47,970 bases of DNA, from contig CACYJV010000031.1 of assembly GCA_902774815.1 (NCBI GenBank), positions 1 to 47,970 of the forward strand, in the 5' to 3' direction. Shown here piece by piece: positions 43,601 to 47,970 of the stretch. The notes below the pieces were generated by a model. That model made no database searches. It worked only from the letters and a program-made list of their open reading frames with translations, and was not told the origin of the DNA. A program made the position numbers and the translations under genes. The stretch is from an uncultured Prevotellaceae bacterium (lineage in GTDB: Bacteria > Bacteroidota > Bacteroidia > Bacteroidales > Bacteroidaceae). How positions within the stretch are numbered: the first letter of the stretch is position 1; each line of letters begins with the position of its first letter.

Positions 43601-45182
43601 CAGCCTTGTAGTGGCAATAGCTAGCCTTGACTTCCGAGATATGGAACTTGCCGTCGGTGGCTGCATTTGCCTTGCTGCGATGCACGAAGTAGTATTCACC
43701 GTCGCCCTGAGGAACACTGATGCCCTTGAAGTCATAGTACAGCGTGACATAGTCCTTGGCAGGAATGGTCGTATTCTGTGCGCCGAAAGTGCTTATGATG
43801 TTAAAGTCCTTGTCAACAACGGCAAAATCGGTGTTGAAGATGCGCTCCGATCCTTCCAGGTTCGTATAGTTGTCCAGTAGCACACATCCCTTGTATGTGT
43901 TGAAGTTGAACGTACCGTCGGCACTACGTGTGGCGGTAATGGTCTTCGTGTTGTAGATGACATCGTCCGTGCCGTCAGAGAAAGTAATACGACGGATGCC
44001 ACCAACCATGTTTTCGACGCTCTCATACTTCTCATAGGGACGGCCGTCCTTCGGGCGGAAACCGAAGTAGCCTCTCAGTTTCTTACCTACGGCGTTGGGC
44101 GTTGCATAGTTGTAGAAGTTCAGCGGCGACAGGCGGTAGTAGCCATTACACATACCAGCCCAACCAAAGTTGAAATGGAAAAAGTTGTCATAGCTGTAAC
44201 CATCGGCAATAAAGAAGTGATCCCAGTTGGGGCCGGAGCCAAACATCATGACCGGCAGACCCTGACGGATGTCGTTGTAGGCGTGATCCTCAAATTCTTC
44301 AGGACGGATAGCGCTTCGCTCGGTGAAGGTCATCTCGTAGTTGAAATACGTCGACATGCGCTCCTCAATCTTGGCAGAGGGAGTCTGTGTAGAAGTGGCC
44401 TTAGCAAAATAGCCTCGCATGGCCGTGAACACATACTTGATGAATGTGCTGATGGAGTCGGCTTCTGCTGTGGTATATCCGTTCTCGTAGCTGTCCTTCA
44501 GCTTCGAGAAATCAAAAGTACGCTTGGGGAGCGAGGGAATGGTTCCCTGGTAGAATTCGGTGTCAATCTTGTACGAAGGAAGATCATAGCGCATGTTGAC
44601 ATACTTGTGGAAGTAAATCATCTGGCTCAGGGCGATAATACCGCAACCTGATGGGGGAGTCTTACCTTGGTTTGCACCTCCTGTATACTTAGGATACTTG
44701 TTGTTGAACGGGGTACCCTGTGTCCAGATCGAAGTGGTCATCGGAGCAACGGCATGGCGACCCGTGGACATGGATTTCCTCGGGGCACGTGCGGGAGTTC
44801 CGGCAGCAGCCTCAGCATTTCCTATGTCGCCAAGTGCCTGCAGCTCTTCCGTAAACATCTCAAGCAGGTATTGGAGTCCCTCCGGCATGTTGTCGACGTC
44901 GATGTGACCTTCGTCGCTGTAGCCGAGGATTTCCTCCGAACGGTCGTCACCACTGACGATGACGAAGCCCTTGTTGTTTTCGGCATTAAAAATATAATAA
45001 GGTTGTTGAGCCTGATTACCCATCGCCTTACGCGGGGTAGCGGGTGCTTGCAGTTGGGCCTGCGGGTTAATTCCCTGCATGAAGTCCTGAGCCTTCTGCA
45101 TGGCGGCGGTGCGCCCGATGGGGTTAGCCATAGCAACTATCGTAGCCACGGCCAGTACCGTTGTCAGTAGAAGTTTTTTCAT
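40635..45182 (-). CDS. C10 (streptopain/interpain-like) cysteine peptidase, multidomain
   Basis: A 1515-residue exported protease. Signal peptide 1-19; a C10 propeptide region (about 20-115, Y-Y-I-F-N-A ... G-F-V-I-V-S-G-D-D); catalytic domain (about 140-360) with C180 in P-P-S-G-C-G-I-I-A-L-S-Q and H322 in W-D-H-F-F-I-A-D-G-Y, followed by the conserved F-H-F-N-F-G-W. A long run of beta-rich domains follows, including a BspA-type leucine-rich segment (near 1265-1340). A shared module and the T9SS tail K-G-I-Y-I-K-N-G-K-K-F-V-V-K end it. The catalytic Cys is in S-G-C-G-I instead of the usual G-C-V-A-T, so the enzyme is a divergent member. It sits downstream of a small acidic peptide gene. Confidence 0.85.
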   Translation of the reverse strand: MKKLLLTTVLAVATIVAMANPIGRTAAMQKAQDFMQGINPQAQLQAPATPRKAMGNQAQQPYYIFNAENNKGFVIVSGDDRSEEILGYSDEGHIDVDNMPEGLQYLLEMFTEELQALGDIGNAEAAAGTPARAPRKSMSTGRHAVAPMTTSIWTQGTPFNNKYPKYTGGANQGKTPPSGCGIIALSQMIYFHKYVNMRYDLPSYKIDTEFYQGTIPSLPKRTFDFSKLKDSYENGYTTAEADSISTFIKYVFTAMRGYFAKATSTQTPSAKIEERMSTYFNYEMTFTERSAIRPEEFEDHAYNDIRQGLPVMMFGSGPNWDHFFIADGYSYDNFFHFNFGWAGMCNGYYRLSPLNFYNYATPNAVGKKLRGYFGFRPKDGRPYEKYESVENMVGGIRRITFSDGTDDVIYNTKTITATRSADGTFNFNTYKGCVLLDNYTNLEGSERIFNTDFAVVDKDFNIISTFGAQNTTIPAKDYVTLYYDFKGISVPQGDGEYYFVHRSKANAATDGKFHISEVKASYCHYKAVVKNNKMTLTVVKTFDFDTSKTEIIGQCANNWHSVVRFYATNNTFNTMTRVYNLYVGSVADANFQDNKPLKLAGRASGYIELNFNPGETDNKLVLYDTDRAITDASYNYTVQTAVNRNLTCTWYMTNGVTSSTSTTNNTLYGNEVNGYITVKNNSTAEYNDMLTLSTYLGTSAYNGSSKSTAHLFPVSIPAGGTVKIDLSELDYSDLFDLYRDGLDYGLKLTLDLYSGKGDRADKITYKTYTITKGLLWWDDKGKLHGQASSNTLNFTVPENAVALSFQGAATPKSIRANSNPNTIYYVDSDSEVTLVKNGGAKNVVKGTSAVTDIVFNDNYAAFVPMSFHAGKVSYTRKFTHGFEGNEATRGWSTICLPFNVQKITNAAQNEEIDFFRNKDDKGKNFWLRMYKGHEFRTLYFDYPTAFEANVPYIISMPGQTYQTEGDKWCLTNKDIVFSAENTEVEKSYAIVDCDNYDFFGTSTATRFRFNEVKYLYSMEGNGNYFTYQNGTSGEYTGFKPFRGYMGSENVPATETEMQVNVVQLSPMDFYEAREYVKHRYPAVQFTYNGLTYEVPAWDEVAESGAVNTRLQAATSIKDGVTNVPAKTVTNRAWSVEPDPETGDMAFAAFEGGTGTITVGNASKSVSTLTYGETADLLGLSVATADRSVKVFDFASAGTTAVTVPGQYNVTQGVNAGHTFVVSEIGAGTYSSPTMTEVSIPATVTTIKDAAFNGCSMLNKVTFESEVPAAVVGDPFVGVTKNKCAVYVPAKMVKTYRESNDLWNEFIFASPVSATKKFVSFTSGVPFTTRQFNGKRWVDPVSVWMYWVDKAKNNTSASITMTATRDYETKVIPAGFGLVMKTSSTGGSGYIFMPPVGAVEKSDLIADNNLLKGVLVATQMKDIVDANPENNYYILTNNNFQRVISGNLAAGLAYLELPSNLGSAKVITLDDESTDGIKIIDADEQNAVSIYDIQGRKVETLSKGIYIKNGKKFVVK

Positions 45183-45254
45183 TGTTTCTTTATTGTTTAA
45201 TTGTTGTTGTTTGAATTGCAGTTTGATAGAATAACGTGGTTTCCTTATTTGCGA

Positions 45255-45325
45255 GTCTCCCCCGTCCTTTCATTCGTCACGGCGGCAGCGCGTGTCGTGC
45301 GGGCGAGTGGATGAACGGAGGAGAC
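45255..45325. repeat. long imperfect hairpin between peptide and peptidase genes
   Basis: GTCTCC at 45255-45260 pairs with GGAGAC at 45320-45325, with further imperfect pairing inward over about 20 bases, in the 160-base gap between the small ORF and the C10 gene. It could be an attenuator or an intergenic terminator. Confidence 0.5.
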
Positions 45326-45342
45326 ACTATATGTATGATCTC

Positions 45343-45507
45343 TTAGTCTTCCCACAAGTCGAAGGACCCGCCTTCGTCTCGCGCTTCCTGGTCATCCCAT
45401 TCTGGATCTGGATCGGGATTGTCAACGAGTGGCACACTGTCGGCTATGAAGCCTTCTAAAACGACTGTGCGAAGAAGCACTTCCGGTGTGATATATTCCT
45501 TTTTCAT
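45343..45507 (-). CDS. 54-residue acidic peptide of unknown function
   Basis: Starts MKKEYITPEVLLRTVVLEGF, with a hydrophobic first part that is not a clear signal peptide, then an acidic tail (D-N-P-D-P-D-P-E-W-D-D ... D-L-W-E-D). Short proteins beginning M-K-K-x-Y-x-x-P and ending in acidic/aromatic residues are frequent next to secreted proteins in Bacteroidales; their function is unknown to me. It precedes the C10 peptidase gene on the same strand, so it could be a substrate, inhibitor or leader peptide, all speculative. Confidence 0.5.
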   Translation of the reverse strand: MKKEYITPEVLLRTVVLEGFIADSVPLVDNPDPDPEWDDQEARDEGGSFDLWED

Positions 45508-45545
45508 GTTGTTATTCTAGTTTTTTGTTTTTATTCCGTTTTCTT

Positions 45546-45605
45546 CCCTCCCTACGGGGGAGGGTTAGGGTGGGGCTTTCTTTCCCCCTCCCCAGTCGGG
45601 GAGGG
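45546..45605. repeat. two G/C-rich hairpins, REP-like
   Basis: CCCTCCC (45546-45552)/GGGAGGG (45558-45564) and CCCTCCCC (45586-45593)/GGGGAGGG (45598-45605). They lie just beyond the stop of the 667-residue gene (45620), where they may act as its terminator; similar G/C-rich blocks are frequent Bacteroidales intergenic repeats. Confidence 0.6.
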
Positions 45606-45619
45606 AAGGGGTGGGGCTC

Positions 45620-47623
45620 CTATTTAATCACGAACTTCTTGCCGTTCTTGATGAAGATGCCCTTGCTGGGCTGATTCACCTGAATACCCTGCAGCGTGTA
45701 CCAAGCATCGTTCTGAGCACCTTGCACCTCATGGGTTGTGATGCCGGTTGTGTCGTCACCCGGGAAAGAAAGTGCGAGCGCTTGTGATTCTCCAGATCCC
45801 ACAGGAACATCAATGTCTGCGCCACCGGAAATCTTGATGTATGCTCTGTTGGCCTTGCACTGACCATTCTTCGTGATGCGCTTGAACACACCGCCATTCA
45901 TAATGTAGTACGAATTGTTCTCATCTGTTCCGGCAGCTACATCGGTGGGCGTAACACAACCCTTAAGGCTGTTGTCAGTATCGTCCATCGTCAATGCTGT
46001 GGTCATGCCACGGCCGTTGGGATAGAAGATGTCATAGGTCGTACCAGAAGTACCTTTCAGGACTACGCCGAAATCATTATCTTCTGCCCATCCGGGAATC
46101 ATGACATTCTCAGTGACTTCCGTGAGTACCACTTTACTGTTTTCAACTTCAACGTCCTTTTTCTTCACATAATAGGTCTTCATCTCACCAGCTTCCCAAC
46201 CTTTGGTAGAGGTGTTATACTGCTTGAAAGTGAAGTCAGTTTCGCTGCAATAGGTCATCAAACCAGACGAGGTCTCCAGAGGGAACTTCGAGCAAAGAGG
46301 GAATTTCTTGGTTGCAAGATAACCGTCGTTCGAAGCGACATAAGCATTTACAGCTCCCAGAGGTACCTCAATAATGCATTGGGCAGGATCGATGTTAGAG
46401 TGTGAATAGTTCGTCAATGGCGTTGTGAAAATGTCTTGCGTGTTGTTGAATTTTCCAAAAGTGGGCGCGCTGGCAGACTTGAACACGATTCTATTTAAGT
46501 TGCTGGATGTCTTATTTGCACAACCACCGAAGGCAGCACCGCCTATGCTGGTAATTGAGCTGGGAAGTTCCACCTTCTTTAAATTCCAGCAAGCATCGAA
46601 ACATCTTTCAGGGATGGCAGCTAAAGTGCCTCCGTCTTCAATCATCACTTCTTCAAGGGTGCTGATACCACGGAACGCGCTAAAGCCAATTTTGTTGATG
46701 CAAGCAGGAATAGTCAATTTCTCAATAATACTACGGTTAGCTACATCAGGAGAATAGGTTGAGTTACCATAAGCGTAAATGCCTATTTCGTCAATTTCAC
46801 TAGTCTGACCTGGAAGATATTGATCGGTCGTAAGCCACGTTGCCTGATTGGGAACGGTGTAGTCAGGATTCGTTCTTCCAACTTGCATGGGCTTATTTAC
46901 AGAACCACTTTTACTGTCTTTGAATACATAAGACTCGCTACCACCTTCTCCTGTATTGAAAATTTGGTTATATTGAAGGGTGCCAAGATTAGTTACGTGC
47001 AACCAAGTGTTTGTCTTCTCATTCCACACGTACAATCCACTTGTTTGAAACTGTCCATTAAAGTTTAATGTACCATCATCTTTATACCACACACCCATGG
47101 CCGTGACGATCTTGCCTTTTCCGTCGGCTTTCCTTTGCACACGGACAAATCCATTGCCATCACTAGTGGCTTCCAATCGACGGTCCCATGCAGGAATGAT
47201 GTAAACCTCACCATCTTTTGCCTTCTTGTACTTCACCAAGCCTTGGATATGATTTTTGCCATCTAGTTCAAATTCCTCCCAAGGACCGCGATAGCAGAAG
47301 TCGAAGGAAACCACGTCGCTCTGTGCACCAGACGTGCTGATGGCGATGGCCTTAACCCGGAAACCTGAATAGCCGAGAGTAATATCGGTATTCTCGGTAA
47401 TGGCGGTACCATTTTCGGCAGAGGGATCAGAGTCGTCAGTCGTGTAATAGGTCGTGACGGTCTCTTCAGCGCTGGCAGTAGCGCCAACGGTAATTGTTAC
47501 AACATTTTTCACATCAGCTTTAAGAGCGATGGTGGGAGGTGTGATTTCCTCCTGTGCACTTGCGCCCACCGACAGAAGCATGCCTACCGTGAGCAGAAAC
47601 AATTTTTGAGTAAGTTTTTTCAT
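45620..47623 (-). CDS. BspA-like repeat surface protein with T9SS tail
   Basis: A 667-residue exported protein. Signal peptide 1-23; a chitobiase-type domain (about 30-105, Y-Y-T-T-D-D-S-D-P-S); an unclassified region (about 110-270); BspA-type LRR_5 repeats (about 290-430: L-T-I-P-A-C-I-N-K-I-G-F-S-A-F, V-E-L-P-S-S-I-T-S-I-G-G-A-A-F). A C-terminal module (about 500-600) is shared with the C10 peptidase (D-N-S-L-K-G ... Y-Y-I-M-N-G-G-V-F-K-R-I). The tail P-S-K-G-I-F-I-K-N-G-K-K-F-V-I-K is a T9SS sorting domain. LRR_5 proteins bind host or glycan ligands. It has its own promoter 285 bases upstream. Confidence 0.8.
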   Translation of the reverse strand: MKKLTQKLFLLTVGMLLSVGASAQEEITPPTIALKADVKNVVTITVGATASAEETVTTYYTTDDSDPSAENGTAITENTDITLGYSGFRVKAIAISTSGAQSDVVSFDFCYRGPWEEFELDGKNHIQGLVKYKKAKDGEVYIIPAWDRRLEATSDGNGFVRVQRKADGKGKIVTAMGVWYKDDGTLNFNGQFQTSGLYVWNEKTNTWLHVTNLGTLQYNQIFNTGEGGSESYVFKDSKSGSVNKPMQVGRTNPDYTVPNQATWLTTDQYLPGQTSEIDEIGIYAYGNSTYSPDVANRSIIEKLTIPACINKIGFSAFRGISTLEEVMIEDGGTLAAIPERCFDACWNLKKVELPSSITSIGGAAFGGCANKTSSNLNRIVFKSASAPTFGKFNNTQDIFTTPLTNYSHSNIDPAQCIIEVPLGAVNAYVASNDGYLATKKFPLCSKFPLETSSGLMTYCSETDFTFKQYNTSTKGWEAGEMKTYYVKKKDVEVENSKVVLTEVTENVMIPGWAEDNDFGVVLKGTSGTTYDIFYPNGRGMTTALTMDDTDNSLKGCVTPTDVAAGTDENNSYYIMNGGVFKRITKNGQCKANRAYIKISGGADIDVPVGSGESQALALSFPGDDTTGITTHEVQGAQNDAWYTLQGIQVNQPSKGIFIKNGKKFVIK

Positions 47624-47866
47624 TGTCTTTTAGTTTTTATTGTTTGTTTTACTTTTTTGCTACTTAACTCTTAAATGTTACTTGGTTATTTGTTGCCTTT
47701 TAACCTTTTTGTGTTAGCCTTTTTACTTGGTTACACTTATACGCTCAAGGCTGTGCAGACACATGGCCTGCACGTCTTTAGAATAGTAGTAATCCTTTCA
47801 CCCATAATCGATTCTTTTTAGTTTGTAATTTTGTATATATATACGATTCCTTCCAAATCAGTGCAT

Positions 47867-47883
47867 ACCTCCTGCGAGGAGGT
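47867..47883. repeat. hairpin at the start of a long leader
   Basis: ACCTCCT (47867-47873) and AGGAGGT (47877-47883) form a perfect hairpin around GCG, about 20-35 bases after the predicted transcription start of the 667-residue gene. The AGGAGG-like sequence could bind the ribosome or a regulator. Confidence 0.5.
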
Positions 47884-47908
47884 GCGCAATAGATATGTAT
47901 AAATCTGT

Positions 47909-47940
47909 GCAAAATTAAGTATAAAGTTTCAAATTACAAA
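47909..47940 (-). promoter_or_regulatory. promoter of the BspA-like gene
   Basis: Minus-strand TAATTTTGC (plus 47909-47917) with TTTG (plus 47937-47940) 19 bases upstream. It implies a 5' leader of about 280 bases before the start codon at 47623. Confidence 0.65.
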
Positions 47941-47970
47941 CATTTTGTTCCTCTAAAACAAAAACTTAAC

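Noticed and set aside
45546-45605. Insertion-sequence ends
   Set aside because: No transposase nearby and the blocks match REP-like intergenic repeats.

Overview
The window reads as Bacteroidales DNA, most likely a Prevotella-like gut or rumen bacterium. Four things point there: promoters of the TTTG / TAnnTTTG type with little Shine-Dalgarno signal; a CGGSDDDD lipoprotein signal; type 9 secretion C-termini ending in K-G-I-Y/F-I-x-x-G-K-K-x-V-x-K; and paired dockerin repeats of the form DVNGDG-TIADVTALVNIILG. The species call is inference, and no database was searched.

Left part (1 to about 20288) is the right-hand portion of an integrated conjugative or mobilizable element. It starts inside a transfer region (TraJ/VirB6-like protein and a small membrane protein). 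An A-tract-flanked promoter follows, driving a leader that folds into long nested helices, then an exported protein, a surface lipoprotein and a row of very small genes (one DUF1896-like). A 740-base stretch of long inverted repeats leads to a strong terminator. On the minus strand come a MobV-type relaxase, a possible oriT and a small DNA-binding-type protein. Between two copies of a 28-bp repeat (7463 and 15909) lie: a micro-operon of tiny genes joined by ATGA overlaps, one broken by an in-frame TGA; degenerate DNA with two related segments; an ssb gene; and a five-gene minus-strand operon. That operon encodes a BamE-like membrane protein, a secreted protein, a coupling-protein-like protein without its ATPase motifs, a TraM-like membrane protein and a 684-residue membrane-anchored repeat protein. 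It is the best candidate here for an undescribed system. Next come an MmeI-like single-chain restriction-modification enzyme with a coupled 55-residue membrane peptide, and a tyrosine recombinase pointing away from a tRNA-Ser(UGA) gene that probably marks the element's end.

Right part (about 20289 to 47970) looks like resident chromosome given over to secreted proteins. It holds a Cthe_2159-like beta-helix protein with a dockerin and a giant CotH-kinase protein (one minus-strand unit). A divergent promoter region separates these from a secreted endonuclease-I protein with a dockerin. Then come GH127 and GH43 glycosidases for arabinose-containing glycans, a type II pantothenate kinase, a leucine-rich-repeat protein, a BACON/F5-8/M60 mucinase-type peptidase and a secreted protein that is little more than a dockerin. 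A repeat-rich spacer follows. On the minus strand are a C10 (streptopain/interpain-like) cysteine peptidase, a 54-residue acidic peptide and a BspA-like repeat protein. Two different C-terminal endings (dockerin pairs and T9SS-type tails) occur here on different proteins.
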